25,139 nt of DNA, taken from the NCBI GenBank assembly GCA_021789455.1, contig JAJYJN010000010.1:1-25139 (forward strand), in the 5' to 3' direction. The stretch comes from a bacterium (GTDB lineage: Bacteria; SZUA-79; Acidulodesulfobacterales; Acidulodesulfobacteraceae). Of the stretch, positions 15,721 to 24,134 are shown one piece after another. Below the pieces are notes generated by a model that saw only the letters and a list, made by a program, of their open reading frames with translations, did not search any database and was not told the DNA's origin. The position numbers were made by a program, and so were the translations under genes. Position 1 is the stretch's first letter, and each line of letters begins with the position of its first letter.

Positions 15721-16611
15721 TTAATGTATAGGATGTCCGCCGAACTGGTGCCTTAAAGCGGCAAGCATTCTTGCGGCAAATGAATTTTCCTGCCTCGACC
15801 TGAAGCGCATAAAAACGGAATCTGCAAGGACTGGGGCGGGAACGGCTCTGTCTATAGCTTCTTGCAGAGTCCATCTTCCTTCACCTGAATCATCGACGAT
15901 AGGTTTAAGTCCATTAAGTTCAGGATCTTCCTTAAGCGCGTTATGAGCAAGCTCTAATAGCCATGAGCGGACTACGGAAGCATGATTCCATAAATCGGAA
16001 ACTTTAGTAAGGTCAATATCGAAATCGCTGGCCTTCATAATTTCAAAACCCTCGGCGTATGCTTCCATCATACCGTATTCTATGGCGTTATGAACCATCT
16101 TAACAAAATGTCCGGCGCCGTGCGGTCCGGTATGCATGTAACCGTTTTCGGGAGCAAGCGTTTTAAATATAGGCTCGCAGTGTTTAAATGTTTCTTCGTC
16201 GCCTCCTATCATAGAACAGTAACCGTTTTTTAAACCCCATATGCCGCCGCTAGTACCGCAATCCATAAACTTAATATTTTTATCGGCGCATACTTTTGCC
16301 CTTCTTATAGAATCTTTATAGTAGGAATTACCGCCGTCTATAACTATGTCTCCGTTTTGCGTGTATTGCAAAACTTCGTTAAGCATATCGTCCGTAGGCT
16401 GTCCTGCCGGAACCATAAGCCAAATTACTCTCGGAGATGTTAACTTAGAAACAAACTCCTTTATGGAATTTGAACCTATAGCGCCTTTGTTTATAGCTAT
16501 TTCTTCTTTGGATAAGGTTCTGTTGAAAACTACTACTCTATGTCCGCCTTCAAGCAGTCTGAAAACCATATTCATCCCCATCTTTCCAAGGCCTATCATT
16601 CCTAATTCCAT
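15721..16611 (-). CDS. gnd: 6-phosphogluconate dehydrogenase (decarboxylating), short form
   Basis: A 296-residue enzyme that converts 6-phosphogluconate to ribulose 5-phosphate and CO2. The coenzyme fold opens with GLGKMGMNM (7-15). Asn30-Arg31-Thr32 after the second strand is the arrangement usually associated with NADP binding. Substrate residues are in GTSGGIWGLKNG (119-130) and HFVKMVHNAIEYG with Lys171 and Asn175. It lacks the long C-terminal domain of the about 470-residue E. coli Gnd and belongs to the short, about 300-residue group. AAGGAGGT precedes the ATG at good spacing. It is first in the gnd-hydrolase-zwf series, just after a terminator that isolates it from the slipin gene. 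Confidence 0.95.
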   Translation of the reverse strand: MELGMIGLGKMGMNMVFRLLEGGHRVVVFNRTLSKEEIAINKGAIGSNSIKEFVSKLTSPRVIWLMVPAGQPTDDMLNEVLQYTQNGDIVIDGGNSYYKDSIRRAKVCADKNIKFMDCGTSGGIWGLKNGYCSMIGGDEETFKHCEPIFKTLAPENGYMHTGPHGAGHFVKMVHNAIEYGMMEAYAEGFEIMKASDFDIDLTKVSDLWNHASVVRSWLLELAHNALKEDPELNGLKPIVDDSGEGRWTLQEAIDRAVPAPVLADSVFMRFRSRQENSFAARMLAALRHQFGGHPIH

Positions 16612-16635
16612 AATTAATACCTCCTTAAAATTTTT

Positions 16636-16662
16636 AAAAAATATGCATTGCTAAAGCAATGC
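16636..16662 (-). terminator. Intrinsic terminator after the slipin gene
   Basis: On the minus strand a 7-bp perfect stem GCATTGC/GCAATGC with a 4-nt loop is followed by ATATTTTTT (six T at 16636-16641). It lies between the slipin gene and the ribosome-binding site of gnd, and would end the long upstream minus-strand transcript. The gnd promoter would then have to lie close by or rely on read-through. Confidence 0.65.
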
Positions 16663-16671
16663 GGCTATTAA

Positions 16672-16760
16672 TTTGTCATTGCGAGCGTCAGCGGACGGAA
16701 TCCAGCGCGGCTAAGGCTGGCTCCGGCGATGCTAACCAATCCCGCTTTGTCGTTAAACAC
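16672..16760. repeat. GC-richer dispersed-repeat-like segment
   Basis: The intergenic block upstream of gnd begins with GTCATTGCGAGCGTCAGCGG, the typical end of short dispersed bacterial repeats, and continues through GGAATCCAGCGCGGC to about CCAATCCCGCTTTGTCG. It contains an inverted repeat CCAGC (16702-16706) / GCTGG (16716-16720). It is clearly richer in G and C than the surrounding AT-rich gaps and holds no open frame. Copy number cannot be judged from one window. Confidence 0.5.
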
Positions 16761-16806
16761 GCAATTAGGTTAATCATTTAATATTTATTCGTTTATATAT
16801 ATATCA

Positions 16807-17577
16807 TTATTTTTGAGCATTGCCGCTTAAACTTTTGCCTACTTCCCTTATAATATCTAATGGTATAGGCATTATCATGGTAGTATTATTGGTAGATGAA
16901 ATTTCATTCAAAGTCTGCAAATATCTTAACTGAAGCGCCATCGGATTTTCCGCTATGATTTTAGCCGCGTCGCTTAATCTTTGCGCCGCCTGAAATTCTC
17001 CGTCGGCGTTAATTATCTTTGCCCTTCTGTCCCTTTCTGCTTCAGCCTGTCTTGCCATAGCTCTCTGCATATCCTGCGGCATATCTATCTGTTTAAGCTC
17101 TACAACAGTTACTTTAACACCCCATGGCCCAGTATGTTTATCAAGTATGTCCTGGATTTCCATATTAATCTTTTCTCTTTCCGATAAAAGTTTATCAAGT
17201 TCTCCTTCGCCGCATACGCTTCTTAAGGTAGTCTGCGCAAGCTGAGATACGGCATAGTTGTAATCGTAAACCTGCACTATTGCATTCAGAGGATCAACTA
17301 CCTTGTAATAGACGACTGCGCTTATTTTTAAAGTTACGTTATCTTTAGTAATAACGTCCTGCGGCGGTACATCGAGAGTAATTATCCTTAGGGTCACTCT
17401 TACCATTCTGTCGATTACCGGCCAAAGAAGGATTAAACCGGGGCCTTTAACTTTTATAGCTCTGCCGAGCCTGAATATTACCGCCCTGTCATATTCGGCA
17501 ATTATTCTTACCGCATTTAAAATAACGATAATTGCGACTATTATAACGACCGCAAAAAAAATCGCCCCGTTTCCCAT
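16807..17577 (-). CDS. Stomatin/slipin-type SPFH membrane protein
   Basis: A 256-residue protein anchored by one N-terminal membrane segment (about 5-25), followed by the SPFH/band-7 domain. Signature stretches are [12 protein letters not shown] (28-39), [26 protein letters not shown] and [21 protein letters not shown] helical region rich in Ala, Glu and Arg ([19 protein letters not shown]) leads to a C-terminal tail. Such proteins form large oligomers that organise membranes and are often encoded with an NfeD partner, as here: nfeD-like gene upstream on the same strand, 99 bp away. AAAGGAGAA precedes the ATG. The gene is followed by a dispersed repeat and a terminator. Confidence 0.95.
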   Translation of the reverse strand: MGNGAIFFAVVIIVAIIVILNAVRIIAEYDRAVIFRLGRAIKVKGPGLILLWPVIDRMVRVTLRIITLDVPPQDVITKDNVTLKISAVVYYKVVDPLNAIVQVYDYNYAVSQLAQTTLRSVCGEGELDKLLSEREKINMEIQDILDKHTGPWGVKVTVVELKQIDMPQDMQRAMARQAEAERDRRAKIINADGEFQAAQRLSDAAKIIAENPMALQLRYLQTLNEISSTNNTTMIMPIPLDIIREVGKSLSGNAQK

Positions 17578-17676
17578 TTTATTCTCCTTTTAAGGTTATA
17601 TAAATTAATATAATATTTAATATTAGTTAAAACAGCTGAATATTAATTCTATTGATTAAATTAATGATCTGAATTT

Positions 17677-18126
17677 TTAGGTTTCTTCGGGTTTAACTTT
17701 AAGTCTCAGCTTTCCGTCAACTTTTACGACGGTAATTTTTTTTCCTTTCAATATAGTATAATCCGAATAAGCAGTCCACAATTCGCCGTTAATTAAAATT
17801 TTACCGTCTTTATTAGGATTTACGTCCGAAACTACTTCGCCGGTTTGATTTAACAAAAGAGACTCTCCGGTTTTCACTTTCGATTTATAGGCTTTATATC
17901 CGAGATATGCAAAAATTGAGACGAAAACCGTAAGGGTAACATAAGTAGGAAGGACGATTCTTATGAAAAATATCGGTACGTTATGCACTATATAGAATAG
18001 GATTATAGTGCCGATAACGAAAAGTATCGCTCCGGCGCTTGTAAAAACGCCGTAACTCATAGCAAAAAAATCCGTTATAACAAGTATAAATGCTATGATT
18101 ATTAGAAAATCCGCAAAATAAACCAT
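17677..18126 (-). CDS. NfeD-family membrane protein (short form)
   Basis: A 149-residue protein with about three membrane segments (roughly 4-22, 28-50 and 57-78) and a soluble C-terminal OB-fold-like domain (about 90-149) that contains TGEVVSDVNPNKDGKILING and KGKKITVVKVDG. This is the short NfeD form, which lacks the ClpP-like serine protease domain of long NfeD proteins. It lies upstream of the slipin gene, the normal partner: the pair is thought to act together in the membrane. AAGG lies just upstream of the ATG, and a TATAAT about 35 bp upstream on this strand (18161-18166) may start the nfeD-slipin transcript. Confidence 0.88.
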   Translation of the reverse strand: MVYFADFLIIIAFILVITDFFAMSYGVFTSAGAILFVIGTIILFYIVHNVPIFFIRIVLPTYVTLTVFVSIFAYLGYKAYKSKVKTGESLLLNQTGEVVSDVNPNKDGKILINGELWTAYSDYTILKGKKITVVKVDGKLRLKVKPEET

Positions 18127-18160
18127 TAGACCTTTTATTATTAATTTTTATTATATTTAT

Positions 18161-18166
18161 ATTATA
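18161..18166 (-). promoter_or_regulatory. Candidate -10 element for nfeD-slipin
   Basis: On the minus strand TATAAT lies 35 bp upstream of the nfeD-like ATG, just inside the tail of the glycosylase gene region. A TTGTAT 15 bp further upstream is a poor -35. AT-rich context makes chance likely. Confidence 0.3.
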
Positions 18167-18172
18167 CTACAT

Positions 18173-18907
18173 TTATTTAAAATACAATTCCCTGATTTTT
18201 TTCATATCTTCCCATGTCTCTTTTTTTGCCGAAGGGTTTCTAAGTAAATAAGAAGGGTGATAAGTAGGTATCACCGTTATTCCGTCATAATTATAAGTTT
18301 TTCCTCTAACCGAAGATATAGAGCCTTTGCCTTCTCCTATAATAAATTCGGTTGAAAATTTTCCCAGAGTGCAGATTATCTCGGGTCTTATGACGGCTAT
18401 CTGCTCTTTAAGAAAGGGCGCGCATGAAGCTATTTCGTTTTCCATAGGATTTCTGTTTTCAGGAGGTCTGCATTTTATTATATTGGCAATATAAACTTCC
18501 TCTCTTTTTAGATTTATGGATTCTATTATTTTTGTAAGAAGCTGACCCGCTCTTCCGACAAAAGGCCTTCCGGTATTATCTTCTTCGGCGCCCGGAGCCT
18601 CCCCTATAAACATGAGTCTGCTTTCGGGATTTCCTTCGCCGAAAACTATATTTTTTCTTGTTTTGCTCAATGCGCATTTTATGCATTTATCGACTTTTAC
18701 TTCACGTAAAAATTCTAACGCTTTCCGTTTATCCGGATATACCGTCTCGTTATTCAAATTTGAACTCATAATATTATCCTGCGTTACAGAGGGAATTTTA
18801 TTAAAAAAATCGGATATAGAGGAAATAAATACAAAACTTTCTTTATTGCCTGAAACAAAATAATTTATATCTTCAATCAGATTGCTTAATTCGTCTTTTT
18901 CTTTCAT
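18173..18907 (-). CDS. Family-4 (Fe-S) uracil-DNA glycosylase
   Basis: A 244-residue DNA-repair enzyme that removes uracil from DNA. The motif GEAPGAEED (102-110) is the family-4 active site, and HPSYLL (217-222) is the second motif. Four cysteines in the right pattern, Cys75 and Cys78 then Cys146 and Cys162, should hold a [4Fe-4S] cluster. There is an N-terminal extension of about 70 residues (acidic, low similarity to anything I know) not found in the compact thermophile enzymes; this is common in mesophile members. The ribosome-binding site at the ATG is weak. It lies downstream of iorB with a 47-bp gap. Fe-S dependence fits the other Fe-S genes nearby. Confidence 0.94.
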   Translation of the reverse strand: MKEKDELSNLIEDINYFVSGNKESFVFISSISDFFNKIPSVTQDNIMSSNLNNETVYPDKRKALEFLREVKVDKCIKCALSKTRKNIVFGEGNPESRLMFIGEAPGAEEDNTGRPFVGRAGQLLTKIIESINLKREEVYIANIIKCRPPENRNPMENEIASCAPFLKEQIAVIRPEIICTLGKFSTEFIIGEGKGSISSVRGKTYNYDGITVIPTYHPSYLLRNPSAKKETWEDMKKIRELYFK

Positions 18908-18954
18908 TTATAATTGCAGTCATTGATAAATAAATATACCGACGTTTAAATGAC

Positions 18955-19572
18955 TTAAAGATTTAATCCTAATGCAAAGGCTTTTAAATTATTTTCGGCT
19001 CCTTTACCTTCGGCGAGAACGCTTTCCACGGCAGACCTTTCTATTGGAATATCTGCTTTTGCGAACAGTATGCCTAAAGCGATTATATTTTTTTGCGTTA
19101 AAGAATTAAATTTTTCTAACGAAATAGCGTCAATATCGTAATAATATATATGTTTTGTAACTTTTTGCAGTTCAGAAACTATAAAAGATATTTCGGGATA
19201 TTCAGTCTTACCCATTCTTACGCTTATTGGAATATAAGGCGTTTTGTTAAAAATAACTATCGAATTTTTGTTTAAATATTTTATGCCTCTCAAAGTTTCT
19301 AACGGCTCTAAAGATATTAAAGCATTTGCGCCTCCGGATTCTATCATCGGCGAATGCATATTTTTCCGTGGATTATTCATTTCGGCCGCATTTTCGTAAA
19401 AAATATATTTTACGAAAGTTTCCACGTAGCCTTCTCTTTGCGCTCCGCCCCTTCTTTCGGAACCGGATACGTCTTGCAAATCCGAATTCAGGGCCGCATT
19501 TTTCATCACCGTTCCCATAGTGATAATGCCTTGTCCCCCTAAACCTACTATCGCTATATTAAATTTTTTCAT
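18955..19572 (-). CDS. iorB: Indolepyruvate ferredoxin oxidoreductase, beta subunit
   Basis: A 205-residue subunit with the fold of the gamma domain of pyruvate:ferredoxin oxidoreductase. It opens with NIAIVGLGGQGIITMGTVM, followed by DVSGSERRGGAQREGYVETF, both diagnostic of the small subunit of 2-oxoacid oxidoreductases. With IorA it oxidises arylpyruvates such as indolepyruvate to the aryl-acetyl-CoA, reducing ferredoxin. It is 23 bp downstream of iorA on the same strand. No clear Shine-Dalgarno sequence is seen, so translation may be coupled to iorA. Confidence 0.95.
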   Translation of the reverse strand: MKKFNIAIVGLGGQGIITMGTVMKNAALNSDLQDVSGSERRGGAQREGYVETFVKYIFYENAAEMNNPRKNMHSPMIESGGANALISLEPLETLRGIKYLNKNSIVIFNKTPYIPISVRMGKTEYPEISFIVSELQKVTKHIYYYDIDAISLEKFNSLTQKNIIALGILFAKADIPIERSAVESVLAEGKGAENNLKAFALGLNL

Positions 19573-19595
19573 ATTTTATTATTTTATAAAGAAAT

Positions 19596-21599
19596 CTATA
19601 CTGTTGCTTCCGGCAATCCTTTTTTTAATTTAAACTCAGATTTTAAATCAAATTCTACTTTACGTATGGCGCTGTTAGGACATATTTCATAACAGACTCC
19701 GCATTTTACGCAAGACGCCGGATCTATATAGTAATAATCGCCGCCGTTATCTTCGTCTTTTTTTAGAATAATCGCCGGACAAGCAAGTTCTACAAAACAT
19801 TCGTTGCATTTTACGCATCTCGACTTTTGAATCTCATATAAAGATTCTCCCGTTTCCGCTACTTTAGCGTCGTTTTTAAGCAAACTTTTATTTCTTCTGA
19901 TTTCCTGCAAAATACATTCTCTTTTAGCTATTAAAACTTTTACGCCAGGTTCTTTAAGCGCGCTCTTAATTTGGGCGGAAAATCTTTTAACGCTGTTAGG
20001 GTCTAAGCTTTTAACGTAAGAAACTCCGAGAGATTTTACCAAATCTTTCAAGTTTAAAACATTTGCCGACGGTTTGCCGTCTATATCTTTTTGCGTTGAA
20101 GGCGTCTTCTGATGTCCGGTCATAGCCGTCCAACTGTTGTCCAGAATAATATAAAGAATATCCGCTCCGTTTTGAACCGCATTTAGCAGAACGGGGATTC
20201 CTGAATGATAAAAAGTGGAATCGCCGACTAAGGCTATTACTTTTTTGCTTTTGTCAAAATTACTTATAGCCTGACCTATACTTAGCCCTGCATTCATACA
20301 GGTTAAAAAATCCATCGCATTGTACGGCGGTAAAAGACCGAGGGTATAGCAGCCTATGTCGCCGGCTATTACGACGTCTCTTTCTTTTTCTTCGGTATTT
20401 GAAAATCCGACGGCTTTAAGGATAGAATAAAAAGTTGCGCGGTGCGGACATCCTATGCAGAACGTTCCCGACCTTTGGGGTAATTTATCGGACAGTTCCT
20501 TGTCTTTTTTGACGGCAAAATCAAAAGATACAGGCAGAGGTTTTTCAAGAAATCTGCTTACTCCGGAAATAACGTCGTCCAATGTAATCTCGCCGGTTCT
20601 GCTAAAAAATTCTTTGCCGTATATACTGCCTTTAAAGCCCGTTTCGTAAGCTATCTTTTTAATCTGAAATTCCAAAAAACCTTCTGCTTCTTCTACTATA
20701 ACTACTTTTTCGAGACCTTCAAAAAATCTTTTAATCAGTTCGTTAGATATAGGAAAAGAAAACCCTAATTTTAATATTTTATGGTCATATACCCCCAATA
20801 TATCAAAAGCTTCCATTAAATGTGCATAAATAACACCGGAAGATATAAAGCCTATTTTTGATTGTCCGTCATTAATGATTTTATTAAATTTTGATTCAAT
20901 AAGATATTTTTTTAATAATTCGTTTCTTTCAAGATATTTGGCATGATTTTTAACCGCAAGGCTAAAAAGATTTAAATAATTTTCGGGGTCTTTTTTAAAA
21001 TTACCTTTAATATTTTTTCTATCCCTTATATTGCCGAAACGAAGGACTCCCGCGTTATGGCACAAACGAGACGGCGCCATTAAAACTATTCCGAAAGAAA
21101 ATTCTTCGGACACGTCAAAAGCGTCTTTCGTAAAATCTTTTGCTTCCTGTATATTTGAAGGCTCCATAATCGGCATATAAGTATGGAGGCTGTACCATCT
21201 GTCGTCCTGTTCGTTAGAACTGCTCGGCGCTCCGGGGTCTGATCCTATAGCAAGCACTAAGCCGGCTTTTACGCCGGTATAAGCCAAAAACTGCGCGGGC
21301 TCGCTTGCAACGTTTAATCCTACGTTTTTCATTGCGCAAAGCGACCTTATGCCCGACCATGAAGCTCCTATCGCGCCGTGTAATGATATATGCTCGTTGA
21401 GGCTGAATTCCGTATATAAATTTTCGACGTGTTTTTTATTCTTATCCAACACGGCTATTATTTCGGAAGCGGGGGTGCCTGGGTACATAGAAGCATATCC
21501 TATACCTGCTTCCAAAGCGCCGCGCGCAATCGCTTCATTTCCTAATACTATAGCCTTGTCGCCTTCAGAGCCGTTTACGAATAGATTGCTTTTCGCCAT
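19596..21599 (-). CDS. iorA: Indolepyruvate ferredoxin oxidoreductase, alpha subunit
   Basis: A 667-residue ThDP-dependent subunit for the CoA- and ferredoxin-dependent oxidative decarboxylation of aryl-2-oxoacids, products of aromatic amino-acid transamination. The N-terminal half is the pyrimidine-binding domain (YPGTPASE, 39-46). GCPHRATFYS (383-392), GDIGCYTLG (413-421) and the ThDP/metal motif GDSTFYHSG (459-467) with Asn488 form the second. The C-terminus has two ferredoxin-like [4Fe-4S] motifs: Cys595, 598, 601 and 607, with the CxxCxxCx5C spacing usual for IorA, and Cys630, 633, 636 and 640. It follows metF by 17 bp and precedes iorB. It can also run in the reductive direction in some anaerobes. 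Confidence 0.96.
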   Translation of the reverse strand: MAKSNLFVNGSEGDKAIVLGNEAIARGALEAGIGYASMYPGTPASEIIAVLDKNKKHVENLYTEFSLNEHISLHGAIGASWSGIRSLCAMKNVGLNVASEPAQFLAYTGVKAGLVLAIGSDPGAPSSSNEQDDRWYSLHTYMPIMEPSNIQEAKDFTKDAFDVSEEFSFGIVLMAPSRLCHNAGVLRFGNIRDRKNIKGNFKKDPENYLNLFSLAVKNHAKYLERNELLKKYLIESKFNKIINDGQSKIGFISSGVIYAHLMEAFDILGVYDHKILKLGFSFPISNELIKRFFEGLEKVVIVEEAEGFLEFQIKKIAYETGFKGSIYGKEFFSRTGEITLDDVISGVSRFLEKPLPVSFDFAVKKDKELSDKLPQRSGTFCIGCPHRATFYSILKAVGFSNTEEKERDVVIAGDIGCYTLGLLPPYNAMDFLTCMNAGLSIGQAISNFDKSKKVIALVGDSTFYHSGIPVLLNAVQNGADILYIILDNSWTAMTGHQKTPSTQKDIDGKPSANVLNLKDLVKSLGVSYVKSLDPNSVKRFSAQIKSALKEPGVKVLIAKRECILQEIRRNKSLLKNDAKVAETGESLYEIQKSRCVKCNECFVELACPAIILKKDEDNGGDYYYIDPASCVKCGVCYEICPNSAIRKVEFDLKSEFKLKKGLPEATV

Positions 21600-21616
21600 T
21601 TTTTATAATTCTTTCT

Positions 21617-22336
21617 TTATTTTCGGGTAAAAACATTTGAATTTTCATCCGCAATTTTAATTATAACGCCGTCTATACCTAAATTATCTACTGTTTTTAT
21701 AAAATCGCTTAAAGAACCTTTTATGCTTAATTCTTTTACGTTTAAAAACAATTTTTTATTGTTCGACTTTATGTATTTTATTATATCTTCGTCCGGATTT
21801 ATTCCGCTATAATTAATAAAAAAACTATCCGCACCTATTTCTATAAGTTTTTTTGCTTTTAAAAAATCGACCGCGGCGGACGCTCCGATTACCGCTCCAA
21901 AATTAAATAAATCAGGCTTAATATCATTCATCAATCCTCTTTTCAGCATTAAACCGAGTCCCAAAATATCGATATCGTAAACGGGTTTTGCCGATTTAAA
22001 TTCGGTTTTTAGGGGATGAACTCCTTCAAAAACTATTATGTCTTTTAACCCGAGCTGTTTAAGCGTAATTAAATCGGACAGAAGGGATATTCTGTTTTTA
22101 TCCCTCATGTTGAAAGCGTATGCCGTTTTTATTTTATGATTTTCTTTTAAATCCCTGCACAATAATAAAGCGTTAAAACCGAAATTTTGCTCTATAATTA
22201 TCTGCGGTAAAGAATTATCCGTCCCTGAACCGTTTTGCGGATCATTTTCAACGGCATTTAATAATTTAATTAAATCTTCTTCAAAAACGGAGTAATTTTT
22301 GCTTACGGGAGTTTCGATTTGCGGTATAATCTGCAT
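21617..22336 (-). CDS. metF: Short MetF-like methylenetetrahydrofolate reductase
   Basis: A 239-residue TIM-barrel protein. The recognisable stretch is FNMRDKNRISLLSDLITLKQLGLKDIIVFEG, which aligns with the CRDRN...LGIxNVLxLTGD region of MetF, then KPVYDIDILGLGLML, matching the conserved VYDLDS part. Glu8 in PQIETP may be the catalytic Glu of the family's E-x-x-PP start. The usual TGD after the sheet strand reads EGV, so the conserved Asp is missing. It is about 50 residues shorter than typical MetF. It directly follows metV (25-bp gap), the partner in the MetVF complexes of acetogens that reduce methylene- to methyl-tetrahydrofolate. No Shine-Dalgarno sequence is seen. Family fairly sure; activity less so. 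Confidence 0.8.
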   Translation of the reverse strand: MQIIPQIETPVSKNYSVFEEDLIKLLNAVENDPQNGSGTDNSLPQIIIEQNFGFNALLLCRDLKENHKIKTAYAFNMRDKNRISLLSDLITLKQLGLKDIIVFEGVHPLKTEFKSAKPVYDIDILGLGLMLKRGLMNDIKPDLFNFGAVIGASAAVDFLKAKKLIEIGADSFFINYSGINPDEDIIKYIKSNNKKLFLNVKELSIKGSLSDFIKTVDNLGIDGVIIKIADENSNVFTRK

Positions 22337-22361
22337 ATGTATCGGTTATATTTCTGATAAA

Positions 22362-22997
22362 TTATATTTTTGTTCTTGTAGTAGAATGGCCGTAATCTCT
22401 TGGTTCAAAAATTTTATTAAGATTGTCTTCTTCCGAATATTTTTTCAACAGCTCGTAAGATTTTACGAATACGCATTCTTTATCTTCGAATACTTCGCAA
22501 TTATTGCCGTTATGTCCTTCGCAAGGACCGTTTAAAAGGCCTTTAGGGCATAAAGTAATAGTGCAAACTCCTCCGGTAAAATTCAGCCTGCATGAGTCGC
22601 ATCCTCCGCAAAGAGCGTAATATTCCCCTATGTGTTCCGTCTGCGCTATATACTTGCTGTCCGTTCCGGAAACTACCTTCTTTTGTATGAAATCTCCTAT
22701 AGTCTGCACGCCGGTTCCGCAGGATAAAACGACTACGGCTTCGGTTTCTTTCAGCTCGTCTTCTACGAAGCGGATATCTTCCTTTAATACCCTTTTATCG
22801 CATGGTTCGTCGATTGATATAGTAAACGTAACCTCTTTGCCTGACGCTTCCAAGTGCTTTTTCATTTCTTTCACTTCTCTGCTGCCGCCGGTAAGACATA
22901 CAGAGGCGCAGGAAGCGCAACCTACGACGCCGATTTTTTTATATTTTTTTAAAGCTTCGTCTATTTCTTTTACATCTTTCTTTTCGGTCAAAAACAT
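22362..22997 (-). CDS. metV: MetV-like cysteine-rich methylenetetrahydrofolate reductase partner
   Basis: A 211-residue protein with 13 cysteines. The N-terminal part has CASCASVC (27-34), Cys66 and Cys93. The C-terminal part has LCGGCDSC (129-136), Cys145, CPKGLLNGPCEG (150-161), Cys167 and Cys175. The CPKGxxNGPC segment is the hallmark of the MetV, or 'methylenetetrahydrofolate reductase C-terminal', zinc/Fe-S module. In acetogens it binds MetF and is thought to bring electrons to it. AGAGGT precedes the ATG. It follows htrA by 27 bp and precedes metF by 25 bp. No Rnf-like or Hdr-like electron-input subunit lies next to it in this window. Confidence 0.9.
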   Translation of the reverse strand: MFLTEKKDVKEIDEALKKYKKIGVVGCASCASVCLTGGSREVKEMKKHLEASGKEVTFTISIDEPCDKRVLKEDIRFVEDELKETEAVVVLSCGTGVQTIGDFIQKKVVSGTDSKYIAQTEHIGEYYALCGGCDSCRLNFTGGVCTITLCPKGLLNGPCEGHNGNNCEVFEDKECVFVKSYELLKKYSEEDNLNKIFEPRDYGHSTTRTKI

Positions 22998-23024
22998 TAA
23001 CTAAACCTCTATTTTATTTATATA

Positions 23025-24134
23025 TCAGGATAAACCCGAAGGGACGCTCGCTAACCTGACTTTAACAAATTTCACTATTTTTCCTCTGTGAATTTTAAGC
23101 GTAATAATCTGCCCCGGTAAAAATGAGCTTATTAGTTTTTCAAGCCGTGAAAAAGAATAGACTTTTTCTCCGTTTAACCTTGTTATTATATCTCCGCCTA
23201 TTATGTAATTAATATTTTTCATGGCTATAATTTTTTTGCCGGCAACTAAACCTGCCGTAAAAGCGGGGCTGTTGGGAAATACTTTTTCGATAAGCAAACC
23301 TTTATCGACATGTTTTATGCCGAGCAAAACTGCAACGCTCTTAGTTAATTTTATAGCTTCTATACCGAGCCATGGACGAATGACCCTTCCATACTTAATT
23401 AACTCAGGTATATCTCTTTTAGCAAGGTTAATAGGAATGGCGAAGCCAATATTCTGAGCGTTGTTAGCAAGTTTTGCCGTGTTTATGCCGATAACGCGGC
23501 CGTTATAATCGACGAGCGGACCTCCCGAATTTCCCGGATTAATCGCGGCGTCCGTCTGAATTATATTTCCGTAAAATCTAGCCGAAGGAAAAAACAAAGA
23601 CCGTTTTAAACCGCTTACTATTCCGGTCGTAACGGTCTGATAAAGATTATACGGATTACCTACCGCAATTACTCTTTCGCCTACTCTAATGTCATTTGAA
23701 TCGCCTAAAGTTAAAGGCTTTATAATTTTACCCGCAGGGTTTATATGTATAACGGCGATATCCGACATAGGGTCGGTTCCTACGACGCTTGCCCTTATAT
23801 TTTTATATTTAAGAAAACTGATAAATATCTTGCCCGCGTTTCCTATAACGTGAAAATTAGTAAGTATATAACCGTTTTTGTTTATAAAAAATCCGGTGCC
23901 TATATCTTCTTCCGGCATAATAGCGCCGTTCTTAAGCCGTGCATAGCCTAAGACTTCTATATGAACGACTCCGGACTTAATTGTGTTAAAAATGCGCTCG
24001 ACAGAAGAAGTGTCCGAATTATACGCAAATGAATATTTAACTAAAAAACCGCCGCTTATAAATAAATTCAGAACCAAGGATAATACGAAAACTAGCAATA
24101 ATTTATTTAATTTACGCTGCTTCCTGAAATTCAT
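23025..24134 (-). CDS. HtrA/DegP-type periplasmic serine protease with PDZ domain
   Basis: A 369-residue S1C protease/chaperone for envelope protein quality control. I place the start at the ATG at 24134, not the upstream ATG at 24179, because GGAAGGGGGTC lies just before it and the upstream one would overlap the previous gene further without a ribosome-binding site. A positively charged N-terminus and hydrophobic segment (about 10-30) form a signal anchor. The triad is His95 (TNFHVIG), Asp125 (SDIAV) and Ser203 (NPGNSGGPL). One PDZ domain fills the C-terminus (about 257-360), as in DegS rather than DegP. Its start overlaps the stop of the activase-like gene by 23 bp, suggesting coupling. Confidence 0.94.
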   Translation of the reverse strand: MNFRKQRKLNKLLLVFVLSLVLNLFISGGFLVKYSFAYNSDTSSVERIFNTIKSGVVHIEVLGYARLKNGAIMPEEDIGTGFFINKNGYILTNFHVIGNAGKIFISFLKYKNIRASVVGTDPMSDIAVIHINPAGKIIKPLTLGDSNDIRVGERVIAVGNPYNLYQTVTTGIVSGLKRSLFFPSARFYGNIIQTDAAINPGNSGGPLVDYNGRVIGINTAKLANNAQNIGFAIPINLAKRDIPELIKYGRVIRPWLGIEAIKLTKSVAVLLGIKHVDKGLLIEKVFPNSPAFTAGLVAGKKIIAMKNINYIIGGDIITRLNGEKVYSFSRLEKLISSFLPGQIITLKIHRGKIVKFVKVRLASVPSGLS

